A stretch of 64,000 bases of DNA from contig NZ_JAFKFW010000002.1 in the NCBI RefSeq assembly GCF_017308015.1, forward strand, positions 434,001 to 498,000, written 5' to 3'. A program made the translations under genes and the position numbers. A model generated the notes under the pieces. It worked only from the letters and a program-made list of their open reading frames with translations. It made no database searches and was not told the origin of the DNA. Positions 25,511 to 34,622 of the stretch are shown piece by piece. Every line of letters begins with the position of its first letter. The stretch's first letter is position 1. The DNA is from Allobosea sp. GTDB taxonomy: Bacteria; Pseudomonadota; Alphaproteobacteria; Rhizobiales; Beijerinckiaceae.

Positions 25511-26749
25511 TCAACCCTTCCTGCTACGCCGGAACACGCCGACGAGCTCGACATGAGCGGAATAGCGGAACTGATCGACCGGCGTCACGGTCTCCAGCGC
25601 ATAGCCGCCCGCAACGAGGGTCGCGGCGTCGCGCGCGAAGCTCGCCGCATCGCAGGAGACGTAGATCACGTCCTTGACCTTGGAGGCCGCCAATCGCTTG
25701 ACCTGCGCCTCCGCGCCGGCGCGCGGCGGGTCGAGCACGATGACATCGAAACCGTTGAGCTCATGTTCCAGAAGCGGGCGGCGGAACAGGTCGCGCGTCT
25801 CGGTCGCGATCGGCTTCAGGCCTTGTGTCGCGCCCGCGCCCTTGGCGAGTGCCAGCATCGCGGCCTTGTCGCTTTCGATGGCGAGCACCTGCATCTTCTC
25901 GGCAATGTGGAAGCCGAACGGGCCACAGCCGGCGAAGAGGTCGGCCGCGCGCTTGCCCTTGGGTAGCGCCGCCATGACGAGCCCGGCCAGCACCTCCTCG
26001 CCTGCCGCCGTCGCCTGCAGGAAGCCGCCAGCGGCCGGCGCGACCAGCGCCTTGCCCATGCGCTGCAAGGGCGGGCGGCGCTCGACGACGATCTCGCCAT
26101 GGTTGGAGAGCCGGGCGAGATCGAGCCGCTCGGCCAACTGCGTCAGGGCGAGCCGAAGCTTGTCACCGAGCGGGCCATGGCCGCGGATATCGACATCGAG
26201 CCCGGCTTCCGAGGCGGTGACCTGGATATCGAGCGGCTTGTTGGCCCCGCCCATGCGGTTCGCCAACATCAGGGCGACGGCCGGGGCGCGGTCGAGCCCC
26301 GGCGCCAGCACCGGACAGGCTTCGACGGAAATCAGGTCATGGCTGCGCGCCGCCATGAAACCGACGACCATCGCCTCACCCTGCCGGCGGGCATGGAAAG
26401 TGACACGGCGACGGCCGGCACCATGGGCATCGACGAGATCGCCGACCGGCGCCTCGATGCCGGCGCGGCTCAAGGCGGTGACGACTTGCTGGCGCTTCCA
26501 TTCACGGTAGAGGCCGGGCGCCATGTGCTGGGCCGCGCAGCCGCCGCAGCGGGTGAAGAGCGGGCAGATCGCGGCGATGCGGGAATCCGACGGGGTGATG
26601 ATCTCGACGAGCTGGCCGCGCTCGCCATCGACCACGGCGCGCACGGTCTCGCCGGGCAGTGCATAGGGAATGAAGATGCTGCCGGAGGCAGCCTGCACGA
26701 TGCCGTCACCCTTCTGGCCGAGGCGATCGACGCTCAGGATTTCATTCAT
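25511..26749 (-). CDS. RlmD/RumA-type 23S rRNA m5U methyltransferase
   Basis: A 412-aa class I methyltransferase of the RumA/RlmD/TrmA family, which makes 5-methyluridine in rRNA (or tRNA). An N-terminal TRAM domain (LSVDRLGQKGDGIVQ) is followed by a 4Fe-4S cysteine cluster (CPLFTRCGGCAAQH plus a later Cys in EACPVLAPG). The AdoMet site is DLFAGCGPFGFHIAEK, the catalytic region DPPRAGAE, and the nucleophile Cys lies in YVSCDAASFARD. The start MNEILSVDRL fits the family, and an ATG 17 codons upstream is a less likely option. Which uridine is modified cannot be told. Confidence 0.9.
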   Translation of the reverse strand: MNEILSVDRLGQKGDGIVQAASGSIFIPYALPGETVRAVVDGERGQLVEIITPSDSRIAAICPLFTRCGGCAAQHMAPGLYREWKRQQVVTALSRAGIEAPVGDLVDAHGAGRRRVTFHARRQGEAMVVGFMAARSHDLISVEACPVLAPGLDRAPAVALMLANRMGGANKPLDIQVTASEAGLDVDIRGHGPLGDKLRLALTQLAERLDLARLSNHGEIVVERRPPLQRMGKALVAPAAGGFLQATAAGEEVLAGLVMAALPKGKRAADLFAGCGPFGFHIAEKMQVLAIESDKAAMLALAKGAGATQGLKPIATETRDLFRRPLLEHELNGFDVIVLDPPRAGAEAQVKRLAASKVKDVIYVSCDAASFARDAATLVAGGYALETVTPVDQFRYSAHVELVGVFRRSRKG

Positions 26750-26890
26750 GGCGAGCTTCGGAGAAGAATCGTCTCCGGCGTGCGACTTGGCGACTGGCAT
26801 TGTTCCGAATTCGGGGCGAAAGGCCCGCTCACTGATGACCGCTGAGAGGCTTTCGCCTATCAGGTTGGAGAGAAATTGGGAAATCCTGGC

Positions 26891-27937
26891 ATGACCATCC
26901 GCAACGGCGTCATCGAAGCCATCGGCAGCACCCCGCTCATCAAGCTCGAACGCGCCTCGGCGGACACCGGCTGCATCATTCTCGGCAAAGCCGAGTTCAT
27001 GAATCCCGGCCAGTCGGTGAAGGACCGTGCCGCGCTCGCCATCATCCGCGATGCCGAGGCGAAGGGGCAGTTGAAGCCCGGAGGCATCATCGTCGAGGGT
27101 ACCGCGGGCAATACCGGGATCGGCATCGCGCTCGTCGGCAACGCGCTGGGCTATCGCTCGGTCATCGTCATCCCGGAGACACAGAGCCAGGAAAAGAAGG
27201 ACATGCTGCGGCTGGCCGGCGCGACGCTGGTCGAGGTGCCGGCGGCTCCTTACGCCAATCCGAACAACTATGTGAAGGTCTCGGGCCGTCTCGCCGAGGA
27301 ACTGGCGAAGACCGAGCCGAACGGCGCGATCTGGGCCAACCAGTTCGACAATGTCGCGAACCGGCAGGGCCATCTCGAAACGACCGGCCCGGAAATCTGG
27401 GAGCAGACGGCAGGCAAGGTCGACGGCTTCATCTGCGCGGTCGGCTCAGGGGGAACGCTGGCCGGTGTCGGCATGGCGCTGAAGGCGCGCAATCCCAAGG
27501 TGACGATCGGGCTGGCCGATCCGATGGGCGCAGCGCTCTATTCCTATTACACGGCGGGCGTGCTCAAGGCCGAGGGCTCCTCGATCACCGAGGGCATCGG
27601 CCAAGGCCGGATCACCGCCAATCTGGTCGATGCGCCGGTCGATATCGCCTTCCAGATTCCCGATGCGGAAGCGGTGCAGATCGTCTTCGACCTGCTGGAG
27701 CATGAGGGGCTGTGCCTCGGCGGCTCGTCCGGCATCAATGTCGCCGGAGCGATCCGGCTGGCGAAGCGGATGGGACCGGGCCACACCATCGTGACGGTGC
27801 TGTGCGACTACGGCACGCGCTACCAGTCGAAGCTGTTCAATCCGGAATTCCTACGTTCAAAGAACCTGCCGGTTCCCGGCTGGCTGGAGCGGAGTGGCTC
27901 GGCCCTGCAGCAGTTCGTGGCGAAGGTGATGGCCTGA
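26891..27937 (+). CDS. cysK: Cysteine synthase A (O-acetylserine sulfhydrylase)
   Basis: A 348-aa PLP enzyme that makes cysteine from O-acetylserine and sulfide. PLP-binding Lys44 lies in NPGQSVKDRAAL, the substrate loop is EGTAGNTGIGIAL, and the phosphate-binding loop is GSGGTLAGVG. The later LGGSSGINV matches the family. The ATG start follows GGGA by 9 bases. A TTG five codons earlier has GGAG at better spacing and could also be used, adding residues MGNPG. It is divergent from the RNA methyltransferase gene. Confidence 0.93.
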   Translation: MTIRNGVIEAIGSTPLIKLERASADTGCIILGKAEFMNPGQSVKDRAALAIIRDAEAKGQLKPGGIIVEGTAGNTGIGIALVGNALGYRSVIVIPETQSQEKKDMLRLAGATLVEVPAAPYANPNNYVKVSGRLAEELAKTEPNGAIWANQFDNVANRQGHLETTGPEIWEQTAGKVDGFICAVGSGGTLAGVGMALKARNPKVTIGLADPMGAALYSYYTAGVLKAEGSSITEGIGQGRITANLVDAPVDIAFQIPDAEAVQIVFDLLEHEGLCLGGSSGINVAGAIRLAKRMGPGHTIVTVLCDYGTRYQSKLFNPEFLRSKNLPVPGWLERSGSALQQFVAKVMA

Positions 27938-27982
27938 GGCACGGCTTCGACAATTGGCGCAGCCGCAAAAGTGGTTTCCACG

Positions 27983-27998
27983 AGGACCGAACGGTCCT
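27983..27998. promoter_or_regulatory. 16-base palindrome between cysK and corA
   Basis: AGGACCG-aa-CGGTCCT is a perfect palindrome 45 bases after the cysK stop and 42 bases before the corA ATG. No T-run follows, so an operator (dyads of this form suit TetR-like dimers) is as likely as a terminator. Confidence 0.4.
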
Positions 27999-28039
27999 AG
28001 CCTGCGCTTCGATGATCCAGCGATCGGCGAGGTGGTCGC

Positions 28040-29098
28040 ATGTCAGTCTCGGAAACCCGGCTCACATCCGCCACCGCGCGGGAAGCGGCCCCCGCTGCCA
28101 TCCCGCTCGGACAGGGCCACCCGCATCAGGACGGTGTCATCGCGTCCGGCGTCTATGTCCACGGCGTGCGTGTCGCCGATATTCCGGTCATGGAAGCGGG
28201 GGAATGGGCCCGCAAGGACGACCATGTCGTCTGGATCGGCCTGTTCGAGCCTGAGCCCGCGCTCCTGCGCTTGGTGCAGCAGCAATTCAACCTGCATCCC
28301 CTCGCGGTCGAAGATGCCACCAACGCCCATCAGCGGCCCAAGCTCGAGCAATACGGCGACGCGCTCTTCGTCGTCGCCCGCACGGCCCAGTTGATCGATG
28401 GGCGCATCGCCTTCGGCGAGACGCATATTTTCGTCGGCCGCGGCTATATCGTCAGCGTGCGGCACGGCGCCTCGACCTCCTACAAATCGGTCAGGCAGCA
28501 TTGGGAGACCTGCCCGACCTCGCTGGCGAAGGGCGAGGATTTCATCCTCTATGCGATCCTGGATTTCATCGTCGACAATTACATGCCGGTGCTGGAAGCG
28601 ATCCATGACGAGGTCGAGGAGATCGAGGACAAGGTCCTGGCCAAGCCGATGGGACGCTCCGATATCGAGCGGCTCTACATGCTCAGACGTGACCTGCTGC
28701 GCCTGCGCAACGCGGTGGCACCGCTGGTCGATGTCTGCCAGCGCCTGATGAACGGCACGGTGCCGCAGGTCCGGCCGACGCTCGCCCCGATGTTCCGCGA
28801 CGTGACAGACCATGTCCGCACCGTGCAGGAGAAGATCGACAGCCTGCGCGAAGTCCTCGCCTTCGCCTTCGAGGCGAGCCTACTGGTCGGGCAGAGCCAG
28901 GAAAGCCTGATCACCAAGCGCCTCGCCTCATGGGCCGCCATTCTGGCCGTGCCGACGGCGGTCGCCGGCATTTATGGCATGAACTTCAAGAACATGCCGG
29001 AACTGGAGATGCACTACGGCTATTACGCCGTGATCTGCGTGATCGTGACGGCCTGCTCGTTCCTGTACTGGCGCTTCAAGCAGAACGGTTGGCTGTAG
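28040..29098 (+). CDS. corA: CorA-type magnesium transporter (first copy)
   Basis: A 352-aa CorA/MIT-family divalent cation channel. The large cytoplasmic N-terminal domain (funnel) is followed by the pore motif YGMNFKNMPE at the end of TM1 and a second helix ending RFKQNGWL, both typical. Length and topology (two C-terminal membrane segments) are normal. Physiological substrates are Mg2+ and sometimes Co2+ or Ni2+. It is convergent (no gap) with the SLC13 permease gene, and a second corA lies beyond that. Confidence 0.92.
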   Translation: MSVSETRLTSATAREAAPAAIPLGQGHPHQDGVIASGVYVHGVRVADIPVMEAGEWARKDDHVVWIGLFEPEPALLRLVQQQFNLHPLAVEDATNAHQRPKLEQYGDALFVVARTAQLIDGRIAFGETHIFVGRGYIVSVRHGASTSYKSVRQHWETCPTSLAKGEDFILYAILDFIVDNYMPVLEAIHDEVEEIEDKVLAKPMGRSDIERLYMLRRDLLRLRNAVAPLVDVCQRLMNGTVPQVRPTLAPMFRDVTDHVRTVQEKIDSLREVLAFAFEASLLVGQSQESLITKRLASWAAILAVPTAVAGIYGMNFKNMPELEMHYGYYAVICVIVTACSFLYWRFKQNGWL

Positions 29099-30877
29099 TT
29101 ATCTCAAGGGCCAGACCAGCAGGATCATCGGCACGGCGAGCAGGATGACCAGCAGCGACAACGGCGCGCCGAGCCTCGCATAATCGCTGAAGCGATAGCC
29201 GCCCGGCCCCATCACCAGCGTATTGCACTGGTGGCCGATCGGCGTGAGGAAGTCGCAGGCGGCCCCGATCGCCACCGCCATCAGAAAGGCGTCGGGATTG
29301 TAGCCGAGGTTTTTCGCGAAGCCGGCCCCGATCGGCGCCATCACCAGCACTGTCGCGGCATTGTTCAGGAAGGGCGTCACCGCCATTGCCGCGACGAGGA
29401 TGAGCGCGACCGACGCCCAGCCCGGCAAGCCACCGCCGATCATCGCGAGCCAGGAGGCGAAGAGATCGGTCGCACCGGTGGTCCGCAATGAGTCGGAGAC
29501 CGGGATCAACGCCGCCAGCATCAGCAGGATCGGCGCATCGATGCTGTGATAGGCCTCGCGCAGGGGCACGCAACGGAACGCGATCAAGAGCACCGCCGCG
29601 GCAAAGAAGACGAAGGGAACCGGAGCAAGCCCCGCCGCCAGCGCGACGATGGCGGCGAGCGCGATCGTGACGGTCAGCACGACGCGGCGGGTCGAGCCAA
29701 GCGGCACCAGCCGGTCGGCCAGCGGCAACAGGCTGAGCTCTGAGAGCTTTTCCGGCAGCAGCTTCTCGTCGCCCTGGATGACGACGATGTCGCCGGCCCG
29801 CAGGCGGATATCGCGCAGACGCTGGCTGAAGCGCTCGCCGGAACGGCTGATCGCGATCATGTTGACACCGAAGCGGCGATGCAGCGCGATATCGCCAGCC
29901 GACTGGCCGATCAGCGTCGAGTCCGGGCCGATGATGGCCTCGGCGATACGGTCGGGATCGAGCGCATCCTGCTTCTGCGTCGGACGGTCCTTGCCGGTGA
30001 GATCGAGCCCGCCTTCCGCGACCACCCGTTCCAGTACCGCGGCATCGCCGCGCAGCAGCAGGATATCGCCAGCCTTGAGCGAGGCGTCTGGCAGCGGCGC
30101 CTGGGCGCGACGCGTGTTGCGAAGGATCGAGACGATCTCGATGGCCTCACCGCCGATCGCCTTGAGATCGGCGACCGTCCTGCCGGCGAGCGGCGACTTC
30201 TCGCGGATCTTGGCTTCGGTCAGGTAATCCTTGATGTCGATCGCCTGGTCGAGCGAGACCGCACCGCGGCGCTCGCGCGGCAGCAGGCGATAGCCGACGC
30301 TGAGAAAGAGGCAGCCTGCGACGGCCACGACGATGCCGACCGGGGCAAAATCGAACATGCGGAAGGGTTCGCCGCCGAGCTCCTGCCGGACGCGGGCGAC
30401 GATGACGTTCGGCGAGGTGCCGACCAGCGTGACGATGCCGCCGAGCAGCGAGGCGAAGGCCATCGGCATCAGGAAGACCGACGGCGATTTCCCGCTCTTG
30501 CGGGCAAGCTGGTAGGCGATCGGCAGCATCATCGCGAGCGCGCCGATATTCTTGATGATCGCCGACATCACCGCGACGACGAAGACGAGCAACGGTACCT
30601 GCAACTGCGTCGAGGTCAGGCCCGAGCCCAGCTTCGAGAACAGCCGCTCGATGATGCGCGAACGTGCGACTGCCGCGCTCAGGACCAGCGCGCTGCCGAC
30701 GATGATGACGATATCGTCCGAGAACCCCTTGAAAGCCTCCGCTGCCGGCACCAATCCCAGCAGAACCGAAAGCAACAGCGCCAGCATGGCGACGATGTCA
30801 TAGCGCAGCCGCCCCCACACGAAGGCGGCCATCATGCCAGTGACGAGAAGAACGGAGAGAATCTGCGGCTGGGTCAT
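29099..30877 (-). CDS. SLC13/DASS-family permease with two TrkA-C domains
   Basis: A 592-aa membrane transporter of the anion-permease (SLC13/CitMHS-like) superfamily. The N-terminal half has several membrane segments (VPLLVFVVAVMSAIIKNIGALAMMLP, with the TSPNVIVA clamp motif as VGTSPNVIVARV). Two cytosolic TrkA-C (RCK_C) regulatory domains occupy about residues 210-370 (GRTVADLKAIGG, IGQSAGDIALHRRFGVNMIAI). The C-terminal half repeats the fold with NNAATVLVMAPIG and the second clamp PIGHQCNTLVMGPGGY. Substrate is probably a dicarboxylate or sulfate anion. It lies between two corA genes. Confidence 0.88.
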   Translation of the reverse strand: MTQPQILSVLLVTGMMAAFVWGRLRYDIVAMLALLLSVLLGLVPAAEAFKGFSDDIVIIVGSALVLSAAVARSRIIERLFSKLGSGLTSTQLQVPLLVFVVAVMSAIIKNIGALAMMLPIAYQLARKSGKSPSVFLMPMAFASLLGGIVTLVGTSPNVIVARVRQELGGEPFRMFDFAPVGIVVAVAGCLFLSVGYRLLPRERRGAVSLDQAIDIKDYLTEAKIREKSPLAGRTVADLKAIGGEAIEIVSILRNTRRAQAPLPDASLKAGDILLLRGDAAVLERVVAEGGLDLTGKDRPTQKQDALDPDRIAEAIIGPDSTLIGQSAGDIALHRRFGVNMIAISRSGERFSQRLRDIRLRAGDIVVIQGDEKLLPEKLSELSLLPLADRLVPLGSTRRVVLTVTIALAAIVALAAGLAPVPFVFFAAAVLLIAFRCVPLREAYHSIDAPILLMLAALIPVSDSLRTTGATDLFASWLAMIGGGLPGWASVALILVAAMAVTPFLNNAATVLVMAPIGAGFAKNLGYNPDAFLMAVAIGAACDFLTPIGHQCNTLVMGPGGYRFSDYARLGAPLSLLVILLAVPMILLVWPLR

Positions 30878-30908
30878 CCGGCCTTCGATGAATCGCGCGG
30901 TGAATGGC

Positions 30909-31898
30909 TCACAACCACTTCTTCCACCGGAAGAACATATAGGGCAGCACGGCGAACAAAATCATCAGGCCGACCGCCATCGGATAGCCCCACTGCCACT
31001 CCAACTCCGGCATCGTCTTGAAGTTCATGCCGTAGATCGAGGCGATCAGCGTCGGCGGCATCAGCGCCACCGAAACGACCGAGAAGAGCTTGATGATCTT
31101 GTTCTGCTCGATCGAGACGAGGCCGAGCGTGGCATCCATCATGAATTGCAACTTGTTCGACAGGAAAGCGGCATGCTCCTCGATGGCCTGTACGTCGCGC
31201 ACCGCGGAACGCCATTCCGCTGAGAAGCCGGTCTGCGCCTTCTTCGGCCGCGTATAGTTGGCCGACAGGAAGAGCAGCACGCGCTCGACCGAGACCATGC
31301 TCTCGCGGACATTCGAGATGATGTGCTCGTACTGACCGATCTTCTGGATCACGACCTGATAGACCCCGCCGCGCTCGACATCCTGCGCCCGCCCGGCAAA
31401 GACGCGGCGCGAGGCGATATCGATCCTGTCGCCGACGCCGCGCAGTACCTCGGCGGCACGATCGACGATGGCCTCGATCAAACCATCCAGCACGGCTTCG
31501 GGCTGCTGGCCGCAGCCGCCGGGCTTGGTCGCACGGTTGAGGAAGATGTTGAAGGCGCCCGGCTCGTCATAGCGCACCGTCACCAGCGCCTTGTCGGTCA
31601 GGATAAAGGTGACGTCAGCCAGCAGCGGAACGATGGTGTCGGACTGGCAGATGATCCGCGCCGTCATGTAGCGCGCACCGTTCTCGGTATAGATGATCTC
31701 GGAGGGCTCGAGATCGTGCATTTCCTCGCGCGTCGGGATCGAGATGCCCAAATGCTTCTCGACCCGCCTGTCCTCTTCAGGCGTCGGCTTGAGCAGGTCG
31801 ATCCAGACGACATCTTCTGGAAAATCCCCGTACGGGTCGAGCTTACCGGGCCGAAGCTTGTCGCGCGTGTCGGGGCAGGTGCCGTGGATCGTCAGCAT
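30909..31898 (-). CDS. corA: CorA-type magnesium/cobalt transporter (second copy)
   Basis: A 329-aa CorA protein with the pore motif YGMNFKTMPELEWQWGYP and a C-terminal end FFRWKKWL. The N-terminal domain contains PTPEEDRRVEKHLGISIPTREEMHDLE, which is closer to E. coli-type CorA than the first copy. It lies 31 bases upstream of the SLC13 gene on the same strand, so the two may be co-transcribed. The two CorA proteins are clearly different sequences and not a recent duplication. Confidence 0.92.
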   Translation of the reverse strand: MLTIHGTCPDTRDKLRPGKLDPYGDFPEDVVWIDLLKPTPEEDRRVEKHLGISIPTREEMHDLEPSEIIYTENGARYMTARIICQSDTIVPLLADVTFILTDKALVTVRYDEPGAFNIFLNRATKPGGCGQQPEAVLDGLIEAIVDRAAEVLRGVGDRIDIASRRVFAGRAQDVERGGVYQVVIQKIGQYEHIISNVRESMVSVERVLLFLSANYTRPKKAQTGFSAEWRSAVRDVQAIEEHAAFLSNKLQFMMDATLGLVSIEQNKIIKLFSVVSVALMPPTLIASIYGMNFKTMPELEWQWGYPMAVGLMILFAVLPYMFFRWKKWL

Positions 31899-32001
31899 GG
31901 GCGCGAATCTCGCTGCACGGTCGGGATGGAAACCGGCAGGAACTCCGATCCGAGCCGCGTGTCAAACCGATGACGGCCCGGACCGAAGTGCTGCCGCAGC
32001 G

Positions 32002-32862
32002 TCAGACGCCGCCCGTTACGCCCTGCGGCGGCAGGCTGTCGGCCGGCACAAAGAAATCCGGCATCAGTGGCACGGAGGGATCGACGCGGTACTGGCCGAA
32101 ATCGGTGACGCCCTCGCCGGCCATGAAACTGTCGTCGATCAGGAAGTTGCCGGAGAACTCGCGGGAAGGCTTCGAGAAGATCATATGGGCGGCATCGGCG
32201 AGAATCTCCGGCGTGCGGCTCGCCTGCACCATCTTGTCGCCGCCGAGCAAGTTCTGGACGGCTGCGGTCGCGATCGTGGTGCGCGGCCAGAGCGCATTGA
32301 CCGCGATCCCCTGGCGCGCGAGCTCGCCGGCAAGGCCGAGCACGCACAGGCTCATGCCGTATTTGGCGATCGAATACGCCAGGTGCGGCGCGAACCACTG
32401 CGTCTTCATGTCGAGCGGCGGCGAGAGCATCAGGATATGCGGGTTCTGCGCCTTCTCCAGATGGGGAATGGCGTATTTCGAGACCATGAAGGTGCCGCGC
32501 GTGTTGATCTGATGCATCAGATCGAAGCGCTTCATGTCGGTCATCTGCGTGTTGGTGAGCTGGATCGCGCTGGCATTGTTCACGACGATATCGATGCCGC
32601 CGAAGGTCTCTGCGGTTTTCGTGATCGCCTCGGCAACGCTCTGTTCGTCGCGGACATCGACCATCAGGGGCAGGCATTTGCCGCCGGCCGCCTCGATCTC
32701 GGCGGCAGAGGTATAGATCGTCCCGGGGAGCTTGGGATGTGGCTCCGCCGTCTTTGCGGCGATGGTGACATTGGCGCCATCTTTCGCCGCCCGGAGCGCG
32801 ATGGCGAGGCCGATGCCACGCGAGCCGCCGGTGATGAAAAGCGTCTTACCCTTGAGCGACAT
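32002..32862 (-). CDS. SDR oxidoreductase, HSDL2-like
   Basis: A 286-aa classical short-chain dehydrogenase. The NAD(P) motif is TGGSRGIGLAIA, then VNNASAIQLTNTQMTDMKRFD and the catalytic Tyr-X3-Lys in AYSIAKYG. The insertion AAKTAEPHPKLPGTIYTSAAEIE is diagnostic of the HSDL2-like subgroup (human relatives are peroxisomal). Start: ATG after AGGGAGG. It overlaps the end of the upstream SDR gene by 17 bases, so the two are translationally linked. Substrate is unknown but lipid or hydroxyacyl compounds are likely. Confidence 0.87.
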   Translation of the reverse strand: MSLKGKTLFITGGSRGIGLAIALRAAKDGANVTIAAKTAEPHPKLPGTIYTSAAEIEAAGGKCLPLMVDVRDEQSVAEAITKTAETFGGIDIVVNNASAIQLTNTQMTDMKRFDLMHQINTRGTFMVSKYAIPHLEKAQNPHILMLSPPLDMKTQWFAPHLAYSIAKYGMSLCVLGLAGELARQGIAVNALWPRTTIATAAVQNLLGGDKMVQASRTPEILADAAHMIFSKPSREFSGNFLIDDSFMAGEGVTDFGQYRVDPSVPLMPDFFVPADSLPPQGVTGGV

Positions 32863-33727
32863 CGCCGCCTCCCTGTTCATTGGTGATGACGTAGCGGGCC
32901 GGCTGCGAACCATTCCGGTCGGTGAAGCCATAGGCGCGCGCGAGGTCAGCGACATGCAGCACCTGCCCCGTGTGACGGGCGACATCGGGATCGCCAGCGA
33001 GCGCCACGACGGCGCGGCCAGCATAGAGCGGGGTTTCGGTCGTCTGGTCGCCGAGGCCGGCGTCGCGGACGCGCTCGGTCAGGACATGGCCGGGCGACAG
33101 GCCCAGCGCCGTGACGCCGAAGGGCTCCAACTCCTGCGCCATCGCGAAGCTCAGGCGGTTCATCGCCGCCTTGGCGAGGTCGTAGAAGACATCGCCAAGA
33201 TAATCGCCCGCCATCTCGAAGCTCAGCGTGACGATCAGCCCTGAGCGCGCCTGCACCATGGCCGGGGCCACTGCCCGCGCCAAAAGCAACTGCGCGTAGA
33301 CGCCGCTCTCGAAGCTCTCGCCCAAGCGCGCCGCCGGACGACGCCAGAACGGCGTGCCGAAACCGGAGCCGTCAGGATAGCGCTCGCCGTCATAGCCTTC
33401 ATTGCCGCCCCAGACCGCATCGACCACGCAGTCGAGCCGGCCGAAGCGGCGCAGGGCCCAGGCGACGAGCCCGTCGACATCACGCTCGCTGGTATGGTCG
33501 CAGCGATAGGGATAGCCCTTGCCGCCGGCCGCCTCGACCTCGCGGGCCGTGTCCTCGAAGGTCTCGGAGCGCTGGTCCGTGCGCGGCCCCGCCTCGCTGG
33601 AGCGGCCAGTGACGATGACGGTCGCGCCAGCCTCGCCAAGAGCCCTGGCGATGCCGCGCCCTAACCCGCGCGAAGCGCCCGCCACGAGACAGATGCGGCC
33701 GGAGAGGGACGGTTGGGCCGTGGTCAT
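32846..33727 (-). CDS. SDR oxidoreductase, DHRS1-like
   Basis: A 293-aa short-chain dehydrogenase. The cofactor motif is VAGASRGLGRGIA, and the catalytic Tyr-X3-Lys is in FYDLAKAAMNRL. The usual NNAG is replaced by VDAVWGGNEGYDG, a divergence also seen in DHRS1-like enzymes. It overlaps the next SDR gene by 17 bases. Substrate is not known. It is divergent from the methyltransferase gene with an 80-base gap. Confidence 0.85.
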   Translation of the reverse strand: MTTAQPSLSGRICLVAGASRGLGRGIARALGEAGATVIVTGRSSEAGPRTDQRSETFEDTAREVEAAGGKGYPYRCDHTSERDVDGLVAWALRRFGRLDCVVDAVWGGNEGYDGERYPDGSGFGTPFWRRPAARLGESFESGVYAQLLLARAVAPAMVQARSGLIVTLSFEMAGDYLGDVFYDLAKAAMNRLSFAMAQELEPFGVTALGLSPGHVLTERVRDAGLGDQTTETPLYAGRAVVALAGDPDVARHTGQVLHVADLARAYGFTDRNGSQPARYVITNEQGGGDVAQG

Positions 33728-33807
33728 GCGAATCCCCGGCGAATCGTCTCTGGCGTTGACTGGCCGGCTGCTCTATAGCCCCGCTCCCCTCGCGATGGAG
33801 CAGCACC

Positions 33808-34602
33808 ATGGACAGCATCGATGTCGCCGCCTGCTGGGAGGCCAATGCCGAAACCTGGACCCGGCATGCGCGGGCCGGCTACGACCTCTATCGCGACGCG
33901 CTGAACACCCCGGTCTTCCTGGCGAATCTGCCAGATATCGCCGGGCTCACCGGCCTCGATATCGGCTGCGGCGAAGGCGCGAACACGCGCAAGCTGGCGG
34001 AAGCCGGCGGGCGCATGATCGCCGTGGACATCGCTCCGACCTTCATCCGCCATGCGCAGGAGGCCGAGGCCGCCGCACCGCTCGGCATCGACTACCGGCT
34101 CGGGGACGGCACCGCCCTGCCCTTCCCGGATGCCCAGTTCGATTTCGCCACGGCCTTCATGTCGATGATGGACATGCCGTTTCAGAACAGGGCGCTGACG
34201 GAGGCCGCGCGCGTGCTGAAGCCGGGTGGCTTTTTGCAGTTCTCCATCCTCCACCCGTGCTTTGCGCCGCCCTATCGCAAGGTGCTGCGCGACGATGCCG
34301 GGAACATTCGCGCGATCGAGGTCGGCCGCTATTTCGACGGCATCGACGGCGAGATCGAGACCTGGCGCTTCGGCGCCGCCCCGGTCGCGGTCAAAGCCAG
34401 TGTCGAGCCGTTCCGCGTGCCGCGCTTCCACCGCACGCTGAGCGAGTGGGTGGCGATGATCGTCGCGGCCGGGCTCACGATCGAGCATATGGCCGAGCCG
34501 CATGTCGATGCGGAGACGGCGAAGGCCATCCCCTATCTCGCCGACACGCATATCGCGCCACTGTTCCTGCATATCCGCGCCCGCAGGGGCGCCGCAGCCT
34601 GA
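33808..34602 (+). CDS. Class I SAM-dependent methyltransferase
   Basis: A 264-aa methyltransferase of the UbiE/COQ5-like Methyltransf_11 family. The AdoMet motif I is GLDIGCGEGANTRKLAEAG, followed by AVDIAPTFIRHAQ and the motif VLKPGGFLQFSILHPC near residue 140. The substrate could be a small molecule. Neighbours give no clue beyond the divergent SDR pair. Start ATG is preceded by GGAGCAG at 8 bases. Confidence 0.87.
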   Translation: MDSIDVAACWEANAETWTRHARAGYDLYRDALNTPVFLANLPDIAGLTGLDIGCGEGANTRKLAEAGGRMIAVDIAPTFIRHAQEAEAAAPLGIDYRLGDGTALPFPDAQFDFATAFMSMMDMPFQNRALTEAARVLKPGGFLQFSILHPCFAPPYRKVLRDDAGNIRAIEVGRYFDGIDGEIETWRFGAAPVAVKASVEPFRVPRFHRTLSEWVAMIVAAGLTIEHMAEPHVDAETAKAIPYLADTHIAPLFLHIRARRGAAA

Positions 34603-34622
34603 CCGGAGCGCTGCTGCAAGGC

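Noticed and set aside
26750-27373. Upstream extension of the RNA methyltransferase gene over the cysK start
   Set aside because: It is antisense to cysK and has no TRAM or other domain.
33728-33807. Sigma-70 promoter TTGACT ... TATAGC before the methyltransferase gene
   Set aside because: The two hexamers are only 12 bases apart, too close for a functional -35/-10 pair.
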